NCBI RefSeq assembly: GCF_008370645.1
Contig: NZ_VTZN01000023.1
Coordinates: 1 to 45,379 of the forward strand
Direction of reading: 5' to 3'
Source of the DNA: Mycobacterium simiae
Lineage (GTDB): Bacteria; Actinomycetota; Actinomycetes; Mycobacteriales; Mycobacteriaceae
DNA: 45,379 bases
Shown here: one piece after another, positions 1 to 7,719 of the stretch
How the letters are laid out: every line of letters starts with the position of its first letter
Numbering within the stretch: position 1 is the stretch's first letter
Translations under genes and position numbers: made by a program
The notes under the pieces: model-generated
The model's input: the letters and a program-made list of their open reading frames with translations, nothing else
Databases searched by the model: none
What the model was told of the DNA's origin: nothing

Positions 1-159
1 GCTTCGTACGGGTTGGGGCCTCGCTCACATGTGACCCGAATTGCCTACCGCAGAAGGATCGTTGCCGTTAGAGCCACAGATGTGCGGTGGCCGTGATCTC
101 TGAACGTATGGGCCCATGACATACCGCTAGAGAATCACGGCACCGTAAGAGGAGAGGTC

Positions 160-1005
160 ATGAGTACAGCCGCTGACCGTACCCGTCAGCTCGAGCTGGT
201 GGCTCGGCTCAAGTCGGCCTATCCCGAGCTTCCCGACGCCCCGACACCGGATCGGCTTGACCATGATCGCTTCTGGGCCTACATGAAGACCAGTCATGAC
301 GTCGGCGGCGAGCCCGATGCGGCCATCAAGTATGAAGGCAAGCAGTATGAGTACTGGGAGCACATGACCTACGTACTCTGTGAAGTGCTTGCCTGGCGCG
401 GCATTTGGCTCTCAGAAGAGCGTCGCCGAATCGGCAATGTCGACGTGGGGCGCGCCGTCTATCTCGGGTTCCCTTACTACGGTCGCTGGCTGTGGGCGGT
501 CGCACGAGTTCTGGTGGAAAAACATCACATCCGTCTGGGAGAGCTGAGTGAACGGATGGCAGAGGTCAAGGCTCGGTATGCCGACGGCCTCAGCGGTAAG
601 AAGCTTGAAGCAAAGCCGAAGTTCGACGGCGACGGCGCACAAATTGCCCGCAATGCCCACCACATACACGCGGTCGGCATCGGGGACCCGCAGGTGTATG
701 CCGGTCGGGCTGGGAAGCCCAAGTTTCGGGTCGGCGACCCGGTGGTGGTGCGCGAACTGCCAGCGCTGCTATATACCCGCACACCAGAGTACGTCCGCGG
801 CGCCATAGGCGAGATCGCTTCTGTTGCATATGAAAGCCCCGCCGCCGAGGACGAAACGTGGGACTGGCCCGACGCGCAACCGGAGTGGTTCTATGTTGTT
901 CGGTTCAACCTCTCCCAGCTGTGGCACGGCTACACCGGGACTGCAACCGACACGTTGCAGACGGAGCTTCCCGAGCGCTGGCTCGAGGCAGCCAGGCATG
1001 CCTAG
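160..1005 (+). CDS. Thiocyanate hydrolase-like fused beta-alpha subunit (nitrile hydratase beta-type)
   Basis: This is the non-catalytic partner subunit of a nitrile hydratase-superfamily enzyme. It pairs with the metal-binding subunit encoded directly downstream. Residues ~45-130 (HDVGGE, then CEVLAWRGIWLSEERRR, then VYLGFPYYGRWLW) resemble the beta subunit of Thiobacillus thioparus thiocyanate hydrolase as I remember it. Residues ~185-280 (KFRVGDPVVVRELP ... WFYVVRFNLSQLW ... RWLEAA) are the SH3-like barrel found in that enzyme's separate alpha subunit. The 281-aa protein is thus a beta-alpha fusion, the layout usual for nitrile hydratase beta. The ATG at 160 has a strong ribosome site (AGGAG, 150-154). 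The gap to the next gene is 26 bp, so the three genes probably form one operon. A true nitrile hydratase is the alternative; the family call is firm and the substrate is inferred. Confidence 0.8.
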   Translation: MSTAADRTRQLELVARLKSAYPELPDAPTPDRLDHDRFWAYMKTSHDVGGEPDAAIKYEGKQYEYWEHMTYVLCEVLAWRGIWLSEERRRIGNVDVGRAVYLGFPYYGRWLWAVARVLVEKHHIRLGELSERMAEVKARYADGLSGKKLEAKPKFDGDGAQIARNAHHIHAVGIGDPQVYAGRAGKPKFRVGDPVVVRELPALLYTRTPEYVRGAIGEIASVAYESPAAEDETWDWPDAQPEWFYVVRFNLSQLWHGYTGTATDTLQTELPERWLEAARHA

Positions 1006-1031
1006 CGTCTGGTAAGAGTAGGGATTTCGAG

Positions 1032-1748
<717 letters not shown>

Positions 1749-1758
1749 CAGCCAAGAC

Positions 1759-2127
1759 ATGAACCCAGATAAGTCGGATTCGATCGAGCAGATCGCCATC
1801 ACGCCGCTGCGTCAAATCGTGCAGCGCAATCAGGTCTGGTCTCGCATGGCCGCCAAGTACGGTGTGGCCAATCCGTTGCCGCCCTGGAAGACCAGCTTGG
1901 ACGGCCTCTGCGACGCCCTCGACCGCGCCGCCTGCAGCGCCGACATCCCCGATTTCACGAAGCGACGAAACGAAGAAGATCTCCTCTCCAGCACCCGCTA
2001 TTCACGCCTGCCCTATCCAGAAAGCCAACTGATGTCACTAGCACACTCACTGGTCGTTCATGGGGTCATCGATGAGGTAGAGCTGGCACAACGACTCGCT
2101 AGCATCCGAAAACGGCTAGAAACCTAA
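1759..2127 (+). CDS. Nitrile hydratase/thiocyanate hydrolase accessory protein-like (P15K/activator type)
   Basis: A 122-aa protein starting 10 bp after the gamma-subunit stop. It is third in the cluster, where thiocyanate hydrolase and nitrile hydratase operons usually carry a small cobalt-loading or maturation protein related to the beta-subunit N-terminus. The residues fit that family loosely: PLPPWKTSLDGLCDALD at ~34-50, and a C-terminal segment SLVVHGVIDEVELAQRL like the helix of beta subunits that contains a G(V/I)-x-x-x-E-L-A pattern. It has no cysteine cluster of its own. A longer in-frame start at 1702 would overlap the gamma gene, so the ATG at 1759 is preferred. Its role as metallochaperone is inferred from position and family. 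Confidence 0.68.
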   Translation: MNPDKSDSIEQIAITPLRQIVQRNQVWSRMAAKYGVANPLPPWKTSLDGLCDALDRAACSADIPDFTKRRNEEDLLSSTRYSRLPYPESQLMSLAHSLVVHGVIDEVELAQRLASIRKRLET

Positions 2128-2143
2128 CCGGCCATGAGCCGGT
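2127..2143 (+). terminator. Hairpin immediately after the thiocyanate hydrolase-like operon
   Basis: A perfect 6-bp inverted repeat (ACCGGC, 5-nt loop, GCCGGT) starts at the last base of the accessory gene's stop codon. It has no T-run. It may be a mycobacterial I-shaped terminator. The remaining ~190 bp to the convergent reductase gene hold nothing I recognise. Confidence 0.45.
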
Positions 2144-2330
2144 CCTCAGACATTGGTCGGAGCTGATCCGCACGATACGGGGCCAGCCCAACGGGTTGCA
2201 GTCAAAGCGGCAATGCTGCATGGCACCGGAGAGGGTGGCACGCCGTCCCGATGCCCTGCCATGGCGGCTGGGGCCCCGAGCACCCGTCGCAAGACACAGT
2301 GCCCACTGTGAAAGTAGAAGCCGGTAGTCC

Positions 2331-3428
2331 TCAGGCGTCGATAACCAGCCGCTGGCTCTTTGCCCGCGATACACAGACCAGCATTTCGCCGTCACCCTCG
2401 GGTCGGCGGCTGCGGTGATCCACTTGTCCGGCAAGCACTTTCACCTTGCAGGTGCCGCAGAAGCCCTGCTGGCACGAGTAGCTGAAGGCCGGGTCGCTGT
2501 CGAGCATGACGGCCAGCGCCGAGCGGTCTGCCGGAATGCTTAGCACGTGCCGCGACCGAGCCAGTACCAGTTCGAACGGCACGCCGTGGACTACCGGCGG
2601 CGGGCTGAATCGCTCGTAGTGCAGTGGCGCATTGGCGTGTTCGGCACGGGCGGCGCGCACCGCTTCCAGCATCGGGGTTGGCCCACACACGTAAACGGCC
2701 GTCGTCGGCCCGGCACCGGCCAGCAGGTCTTCGACGGCCGGAAAGCGGCCGTACTCGTCGTCGGCCCATACCGTGACCTGCTGGGGCGCCACTGACACGA
2801 CCTCGTCGAGCAACGGCATGTGCTTTCGCGAACGGCCCGCATATATTGCGCGCCAACTAATTCCGCGCTTCTGAGCTACCCGGATCATCGGCAGAATCGG
2901 GGTCACGCCGATGCCGCCGATCACAAACAGCACCTCGCGCTCCGCCGTTCCCAGACTGAAGGCGTTGCGTGGGCCTTCAAACATCAGGGTGTCGCCCACG
3001 TCGTACGCCTCGTGCATCTCGATAGAACCGCCGCCGCCGTCAGCGATGCGGCGGATGGCGATGCGATAGTCGGTGCGCCGCCCGGGTGGTCCGCACAGCG
3101 AATACTGCCGGCGCCGGCCCGACGGCAACTGAACGTCAATGTGCCCACCGGGCGTCCAGGACGGCAGCAATCCGCCGTCTGGGTCCGCCAGCGTCAAGGC
3201 AACCACATCGCGCGCGACGAATGCGCGTTCGATAACTTTCGCCTGGTGTGTGCGTCGCACCGGAGCCACCCACGACGGGTTCCACCGCGATGCCGAAGCC
3301 AGCCCGCCGAACAGTGCGCGCACACCCCACAACGCGGTAGCGAAGCGGTCCCGCCGCCCGCCCCCGTACAGGTCCGCGGGCCTAGTCGTCCAGATGCTTT
3401 CCGGCACGTTTCCGGTGACCGCCGCCAT
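2331..3428 (-). CDS. Flavin- and [2Fe-2S]-dependent oxidoreductase (phthalate dioxygenase reductase-type), Rv2776c-like
   Basis: An electron-transfer reductase that would pass electrons from NAD(P)H through flavin to a C-terminal plant-type ferredoxin domain and on to an oxygenase. Domains in order: a ~55-residue N-terminal extension; a flavin-binding barrel with RQYSLCGPP (~107-115); an NAD-binding domain with GGIGVTPILPM (~171-181) and CGPTPMLEAVR; and a [2Fe-2S] domain with Cys-x4-Cys-x2-Cys (CQQGFCGTCK) and a distal Cys in MLVCVSRA. The start lies only 3 bp after the stop of the upstream Rv2777c-like gene, so the two are co-transcribed. The natural partner may be that neighbour, a diiron-like protein (inference). 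Confidence 0.88.
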   Translation of the reverse strand: MAAVTGNVPESIWTTRPADLYGGGRRDRFATALWGVRALFGGLASASRWNPSWVAPVRRTHQAKVIERAFVARDVVALTLADPDGGLLPSWTPGGHIDVQLPSGRRRQYSLCGPPGRRTDYRIAIRRIADGGGGSIEMHEAYDVGDTLMFEGPRNAFSLGTAEREVLFVIGGIGVTPILPMIRVAQKRGISWRAIYAGRSRKHMPLLDEVVSVAPQQVTVWADDEYGRFPAVEDLLAGAGPTTAVYVCGPTPMLEAVRAARAEHANAPLHYERFSPPPVVHGVPFELVLARSRHVLSIPADRSALAVMLDSDPAFSYSCQQGFCGTCKVKVLAGQVDHRSRRPEGDGEMLVCVSRAKSQRLVIDA

Positions 3429-3431
3429 GGG

Positions 3432-4316
3432 TCAGCGCGCCGCTCGGGCAGCAGCTGAGACCGCCAAGTACTCGACGGCCCGCTCCAGTCCACCCAGCTG
3501 CGAGGGATGAAAACCAGGCTTGTAGTAGTCGCCGACAACGCGCATTAACTGCCATGGACCGGGCACCAGGCCGCGGCGCGCCGCCGCTAGGTAATCCCGC
3601 CAACGCGGCTTGGTCCCCGGCGACAAGCATGGATCCACCGAGTACATGAACCGAACACCACGGATCCACAGCAGCAGCAGCACCGGGCTGACGACAAGCT
3701 GGGTGCGTACCCGCCGCCAATACCCGGCGCGCAGATGCTTCATGGTGTCAAAGGCCACCGCTTTGTGCTCGACTTCTTCTGCCCCGTGCCAGCGGAGCAG
3801 GTCCAACATCACCGGGTCGGCGCCGACGGCATCCAGTTGCGGTGAGTCCAAGACCCACGCGCCCAAGACGGCGGTGTAGTGCTCGATGGCCGAGATGAAA
3901 CAGATCTGCTCGAGCAACCAGCTGTGCTGACGTCTTAGGCGTCGGCGGGGCTTGTCGGCCAACAGCTTCTCGAACAGCCACGCGGTCTGGTCGGTAAACG
4001 GCGTCACGTCGACGCCCTGGGCGGCGAAGTGGGAAAGCACACCGGAGTGCGATTGCGAGTGGATCGCCTCCTGGCCGATGAACCCCAGCACGTCCAGCCG
4101 CAGCTGATCGTCCTTGATCAGCGGTAGGGCCTTCTTGAAAACCTTGACGAAGAACTCTTCGCCGGCCGGGAGCAGCAGGTGCAAAACATTCATGAAGTGC
4201 GTGGCCATTGGCTCGTTCGGCACATAGTGAAACGGCAAGTCCGCCCAGTCGAATTGCACGTCACGCGCTTCAAGGACAAGACGCTCGTGGTCAGCGGCGT
4301 TGGCCCCGGTAAACAT
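3432..4316 (-). CDS. Predicted metal-dependent hydrolase of the PF10118 type (ferritin-like, diiron candidate), Rv2777c-like
   Basis: A 294-aa helical protein of the 'metal-dependent hydrolase' family. Carboxylate/His motifs typical of a diiron four-helix bundle are visible: GEEFF (~52-56), GQEAIHSQSH (~81-90), an EHYTA motif around residue 147, and HGAEEVEHKAVAFD at ~178-191. It sits upstream of, and 3 bp from, a reductase with a ferredoxin domain. An oxygenase or desaturase-like role fed by that reductase is therefore as plausible as hydrolysis (inference). The ATG at 4316 is preceded by an AAGGGGG ribosome site. A TATACT box and a hairpin lie upstream. Confidence 0.82.
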   Translation of the reverse strand: MFTGANAADHERLVLEARDVQFDWADLPFHYVPNEPMATHFMNVLHLLLPAGEEFFVKVFKKALPLIKDDQLRLDVLGFIGQEAIHSQSHSGVLSHFAAQGVDVTPFTDQTAWLFEKLLADKPRRRLRRQHSWLLEQICFISAIEHYTAVLGAWVLDSPQLDAVGADPVMLDLLRWHGAEEVEHKAVAFDTMKHLRAGYWRRVRTQLVVSPVLLLLWIRGVRFMYSVDPCLSPGTKPRWRDYLAAARRGLVPGPWQLMRVVGDYYKPGFHPSQLGGLERAVEYLAVSAAARAAR

Positions 4317-4343
4317 TAGGCCCCCTTACCCCAGACAACCCTA

Positions 4344-4361
4344 GGCGTTTGCGTAAACGCC
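4344..4361. promoter_or_regulatory. Perfect 7-bp inverted repeat in the leader of the Rv2777c-like operon
   Basis: GGCGTTT, a 4-nt spacer, AAACGCC. It lies 28 bp before the hydrolase start and downstream of a likely -10 box, so it is either an operator dyad or a leader hairpin. No T-run argues against a classical terminator for the SRPBCC gene. Confidence 0.45.
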
Positions 4362-4396
4362 GAAGATGTCTCCCCGGTGGACATTATGTGCCGCCA

Positions 4397-4402
4397 AGTA
4401 TA
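4397..4402 (-). promoter_or_regulatory. Likely -10 box (TATACT) for the Rv2777c-Rv2776c-like pair
   Basis: TATACT on the minus strand, 81 bp before the hydrolase ATG. It matches the mycobacterial SigA -10 pattern TAnnnT. No good -35 is visible, which is common in mycobacteria. Confidence 0.45.
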
Positions 4403-4414
4403 GTGGCGTGCTCG

Positions 4415-4876
4415 CTATTCGGCCTCAGCCCGTTGCTTCAGGCGTTGCAGGGTGAGCTGGATGTGTTCGGCGTTAGCTGCCGCACGATCCTGGACGCCGG
4501 TTGCCACGCTGGCGATCTTGCGAAACCAGCGGGGTCGCCGGTCCCAGGTGCTCTCGGTGACCCGGCAGCCGCCGCCGGAGGCGACGATGTCGTATTGCCA
4601 GCGTGATACCGGAATTACGGCCGTGCGGACATCGAACGCGAAGATGCGGCCCGGCTCCGCGTCGGTGACGGTGCACCTCGTGTTCCAGCTCTTTCCGGCG
4701 TTCTTGTTGTGCCCGACGAATACGGCACCCCGGTGAATGGTGTCGCCCTTACGCAATTTCATCGACACTGCCTCCTCGGCCAGCGCGGCCAGCGTCGGTA
4801 GGTCAGTGATCAGCCCGTACACCCGCTCCGGGCTGGCGTTGATCTGCACGGTGGCAGACGCGGATGGCTCAGTCAT
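4415..4876 (-). CDS. SRPBCC (START/polyketide cyclase-like) protein, Rv2778c-like
   Basis: A 153-aa single-domain protein of the SRPBCC fold, which forms a deep hydrophobic ligand pocket. The N-terminus (SATVQINASPERVYGLITDLP) is the characteristic first strand and helix. Central WNTRCTVTDAEPGRIFAFDV and C-terminal VTESTWDRRPRWF fit the polyketide cyclase/dehydrase-like subfamily. The ligand is unknown. No ribosome site is visible. A TATCAT box (4884-4889) ends 7 nt before the ATG, which suggests leaderless transcription from its own promoter rather than read-through from aldR. Confidence 0.82.
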   Translation of the reverse strand: MTEPSASATVQINASPERVYGLITDLPTLAALAEEAVSMKLRKGDTIHRGAVFVGHNKNAGKSWNTRCTVTDAEPGRIFAFDVRTAVIPVSRWQYDIVASGGGCRVTESTWDRRPRWFRKIASVATGVQDRAAANAEHIQLTLQRLKQRAEAE

Positions 4877-4883
4877 GCGCTCG

Positions 4884-4889
4884 ATGATA
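4884..4889 (-). promoter_or_regulatory. Putative -10 box (TATCAT) giving a leaderless SRPBCC mRNA
   Basis: TATCAT ends 7 nt upstream of the ATG at 4876, the spacing expected when transcription starts at the first base of the start codon. Confidence 0.4.
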
Positions 4890-4914
4890 ACCAGCCCAGA
4901 AAGCCTGGGAGGCC

Positions 4915-5457
4915 CTAGATGGGTGCCGCCCCGCGCAGATGCTCAAAGATCAGCGACGTCTGGGTGCCGGCGACGTTGCTGTCCGCGTTGAGGTTCTCCA
5001 CCACGAACGAACGCAGATCCTCGGTGTCGCGGGCCGCGACGTGCAGGATGAAATCGTCGGCACCGGCCAAGAAATAGACATCCATCACCTGCCGCTTGCG
5101 GCGGATCTGCTGAATGAAGCTGCGAATCTTGCCCCGGGCGTTGGCCTGCAGAGTGACCGAGATCATCGCCTGCAGCGGCAATCCCACCGCGACGGGATCG
5201 ATATCGGTGTAGAAGCCGCGGATCACCCCGAGGTCCGCCAACCGTCTCACCCGGCCGTGACACGTCGATGACGCGATCCCGACTGCCTTGGCAAGTGCGT
5301 TGTTGGTCATCCTGGCGTCGCCGTGCAGCAAGACGAGAATCTTGCGGTCCACCTCGTCAAGCTCTGCCCGCCGAACATCCTTCGGCGATCGGCTCGGTGG
5401 ACCCGGCTCTTCCGTAAGCTGTTCGGACACACTGGCACTATACAGAATTAGCTTCAT
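4915..5457 (-). CDS. aldR: Lrp/AsnC-family regulator of alanine dehydrogenase
   Basis: A feast/famine regulator (180 aa from the ATG at 5457) divergent from ald. In M. tuberculosis its orthologue, AldR, represses ald and responds to alanine and other amino acids. The N-terminal helix-turn-helix runs ~33-85 (LDEVDRKILVLLHGDARMTNNALAKAVGI... CHGRVRRL). The C-terminal RAM/ligand domain follows (GLPLQAMISVTLQANARGKIRSF, then MDVYFLAGADDFILHV). A GTG at 5430 (protein starting VSEQLTEEPG, 171 aa) sits 6 nt after a TATAGT box. That may be the true, leaderless start and would remove nine poorly constrained residues. I keep the longer frame to match the length remembered for the orthologue. Confidence 0.9.
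   Translation of the reverse strand: MKLILYSASVSEQLTEEPGPPSRSPKDVRRAELDEVDRKILVLLHGDARMTNNALAKAVGIASSTCHGRVRRLADLGVIRGFYTDIDPVAVGLPLQAMISVTLQANARGKIRSFIQQIRRKRQVMDVYFLAGADDFILHVAARDTEDLRSFVVENLNADSNVAGTQTSLIFEHLRGAAPI
5437..5442 (-). promoter_or_regulatory. Putative aldR -10 box (TATAGT)
   Basis: TATAGT on the minus strand ends 6 nt before an in-frame GTG (5430). A leaderless aldR mRNA would start there. The box lies inside the longer reading frame that starts at 5457. Confidence 0.45.
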
Positions 5458-5460
5458 ACT
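5455..5460 (+). promoter_or_regulatory. Possible ald -10 box (CATACT)
   Basis: CATACT on the plus strand lies 61 bp before the ald ATG and 12 bp from the divergent aldR box. The two promoters would be back to back and AldR could occlude both. The -35 is poor. Confidence 0.3.
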
Positions 5461-5521
5461 GTTTGCCGTAGCCTCGAATGTTCTTCACACTTGAGCCGTT
5501 AACTCGAGACAAGGGGCGACC

Positions 5522-6637
5522 ATGCGAGTCGGCATTCCGACTGAGACAAAGAACAATGAATTCCGGGTGGCCATCACTCCGGCGGGCGTTGCCGAACTGA
5601 CCCACCGTGGCCACGAAGTCCTCGTTCAGGCCGGTGCCGGAGAAGGATCGGCGATCTCGGACGCGAAGTTCAAGGCGGCCGGGGCCCAGCTGATCAGCAC
5701 CGCCGAACAGGTGTGGGCCGATGCCGACTTGCTGCTCAAGGTTAAGGAACCGTTGTCGGCCGAGTACGGTTACCTCCGCTCCGGACAGATCCTGTTCACA
5801 TATCTACATTTGGCCGCCTCACGTGCATGTACGCAGGCGCTACTGGCATCCGGGACCACGTCGATCGGCTACGAGACAGTGCAAACCGCCGATGGCGCCC
5901 TTCCGTTGCTGGCTCCGATGAGCGAGGTCGCCGGTCGGCTCTCCGCTCAGGTCGGGGCCCATCTGCTGATGCGCACCCACGGCGGGCGCGGGGTGCTGAT
6001 GGGCGGGGTTCCGGGCGTCAAACCTGCCGATGTCGTGGTGGTCGGCGCCGGCACCGCCGGCTACAACGCTGCCCGGGTCGCCAGCGGCATGGGAGCCAGC
6101 GTGCGGGTCCTCGATATCAACATCAACAAGCTTCGGCTCCTCGACGCAGAGTTCGGCGGGCGGATCAACACCCGCTACTCGTCGAAATATGAGCTGGAAG
6201 GAGCCGTCAAGCGCGCCGACCTGGTGATCGGCGCCGTCTTGCTGCCCGGCGCCAAAGCTCCCACATTGATCTCTAACTACCTTGTCTCACAGATGAAGTC
6301 GGGTGCCGTACTGGTAGACATCTCGATCGACCAGGGCGGCTGCTTCGAGGATTCGCGGCCCACCACACACGACGATCCGACGTTCACCGTGCACGACACG
6401 CTGTTCTACTGCGTGGCCAACATGCCCAGTGCGGTACCCAAGACATCGACCTATGCGCTGACGAACGCGACCATGCCGTACGTGCTCAAGCTCGCCGACC
6501 ACGGGTGGCAAGCGGCATGCCAATCCGATCCCGCTCTGGCCAAAGGCCTTTCCACTCATGCCGGCGCGTTGGTCGCGCAGCATGTGGCCATCGATCTGGA
6601 TCTGCCGTTCACTGATCCGGTGAGCGTGCTGGGCTGA
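5522..6637 (+). CDS. ald: L-alanine dehydrogenase
   Basis: NAD-dependent enzyme converting L-alanine to pyruvate and ammonia, and the reverse. In mycobacteria it serves alanine use as a nitrogen source and redox balance during low oxygen. It is full length (371 aa). The catalytic residues known from the M. tuberculosis enzyme are in place: K75 (LLKVKEP), H96 (TYLHLAAS) and D270 (DISIDQGG). The nucleotide-binding loop is GAGTAG (175-180). The reading frame is intact, unlike the frameshifted ald reported for M. bovis. A ribosome site (AAGGGGCG, ~5511-5517) precedes the ATG. Control by the divergent AldR is expected. Confidence 0.97.
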   Translation: MRVGIPTETKNNEFRVAITPAGVAELTHRGHEVLVQAGAGEGSAISDAKFKAAGAQLISTAEQVWADADLLLKVKEPLSAEYGYLRSGQILFTYLHLAASRACTQALLASGTTSIGYETVQTADGALPLLAPMSEVAGRLSAQVGAHLLMRTHGGRGVLMGGVPGVKPADVVVVGAGTAGYNAARVASGMGASVRVLDININKLRLLDAEFGGRINTRYSSKYELEGAVKRADLVIGAVLLPGAKAPTLISNYLVSQMKSGAVLVDISIDQGGCFEDSRPTTHDDPTFTVHDTLFYCVANMPSAVPKTSTYALTNATMPYVLKLADHGWQAACQSDPALAKGLSTHAGALVAQHVAIDLDLPFTDPVSVLG

Positions 6638-6647
6638 GGTTCAGCCC
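6631..6647 (+). terminator. Hairpin overlapping the ald stop codon
   Basis: GGGCTGA, a 3-nt loop, TCAGCCC. The left arm includes the ald TGA (6635-6637). It lies between convergent ald and the nitronate monooxygenase-like gene, so a dyad here could end transcription from either side. No T-run follows. Confidence 0.45.
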
Positions 6648-6680
6648 AAGGCTGGCAAGCCACGAGCTCTCGCAGGGGCG

Positions 6681-7715
6681 TTACCGTGATCGCACGTCGG
6701 GAGTCAAGGCGGCGACGATGTCGGCCGCCGTCCCCGACCGCGCCTCCCGGTAGGCAGTTCCCGCCCAGAGATTAGTTCCGTGCGGGTCGTCCGCCTCGAC
6801 CGCCGCCGCCCGTATCGGCTTGGTCATCTGGTTGACCTCGGGGTAGCCCAGCGGCGCCACCTGGTCGAGCAGACGCGTGAAGTTGTTCGCCAGCCCGCGT
6901 GCATACCGACCGGAGAACGCCCGGGTAACCAGCGTTGCGTCGAATTCGTGATTCTTCAATGCCAGGCGGTGTACCGGGTGGGTCCCGGCTTCGGCGGCCA
7001 GCAGCAGCGCGGTGCCGACCTGCGCGGCAACCGCTCCCCGGCGCAGGACGGCCGCGATATCCTCGGCAGTGCCTAGGCCACCCGCGGCGATCAGCGGCAC
7101 ACTATGCGCGTTGCCGATCCGATCGAGCAGCTGGTGTAGCGACTCTTCGCCAGGCTCCATGTCGGGTGCAAAGGTGCCGCGATGCCCACCGGCGCCTGGT
7201 CCTTGCACCACCAGGTTGTCGGCACCGGCCGCGATGGCGACCCCGGCCTCGTAAGCCGACGTCACCGTGACCGACACCAACAGTCCCAACGCGCTCAGCC
7301 GGCGAATGATATCCGGTGGCGGCGCGCCGAAGGTGAAGGAGACGACCTCCGGGCGCACGTCGGCCACCACCTCGAGCTTGCGCTCCCAGTCGTCGTCGTC
7401 CCCGTGAATGGGATGGCCCACTTCGACGCGGTAATACTCGGCGACCTCTTCGAGCTCTTCGGCGTAATACTCCAGCTGTAGCCAGTCGGCAACGCTCGGT
7501 TGTGGCACAAACAGATTCGCCCCGATCGGGCCGGTGGTTGCCGCGCGCGCGGCAGCGATATCGTCGGCGAACTGCTCTGCCGTCAGATAGCCGCCGGCAA
7601 CGAAGCCCAGCCCGCCCGCGTTCGACACCGCTGCAGCCAGGGCCGGAGTGCCCGGACCGCCGGCCATCGGCGCACCCACGATGGGCACCGCGATATCCCA
7701 GAAGCCCAGTACCAT
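6681..7715 (-). CDS. Nitronate monooxygenase/2-nitropropane dioxygenase-like flavoenzyme, Rv2781c-like
   Basis: A 344-aa FMN TIM-barrel protein of the nitronate monooxygenase family, which oxidises toxic alkyl nitronates such as propionate 3-nitronate. Diagnostic segments: an N-terminal PIVGAPMAGGPGTPALAAAVSNAGG, the flavin-binding VVQGPGAGGHRG with the family His, and AAGGLGTAEDIAAVLRRGA for the phosphate loop. It starts 4 bp after pepR's stop and is the last gene of the gpsI-pepR transcription unit. The physiological substrate is not shown by sequence; some relatives are enoyl-reductase-like. Confidence 0.88.
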   Translation of the reverse strand: MVLGFWDIAVPIVGAPMAGGPGTPALAAAVSNAGGLGFVAGGYLTAEQFADDIAAARAATTGPIGANLFVPQPSVADWLQLEYYAEELEEVAEYYRVEVGHPIHGDDDDWERKLEVVADVRPEVVSFTFGAPPPDIIRRLSALGLLVSVTVTSAYEAGVAIAAGADNLVVQGPGAGGHRGTFAPDMEPGEESLHQLLDRIGNAHSVPLIAAGGLGTAEDIAAVLRRGAVAAQVGTALLLAAEAGTHPVHRLALKNHEFDATLVTRAFSGRYARGLANNFTRLLDQVAPLGYPEVNQMTKPIRAAAVEADDPHGTNLWAGTAYREARSGTAADIVAALTPDVRSR

Positions 7716-7719
7716 CGTG

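Noticed and set aside
1..159. Partial gene or tRNA at the left edge
   Set aside because: No open frame of note, no tRNA arms; only the ribosome site of the first gene is clear.
2099..2434. 111-aa minus-strand open frame in the gap before the reductase gene
   Set aside because: It overlaps both flanking genes, has no ribosome site and no family features.
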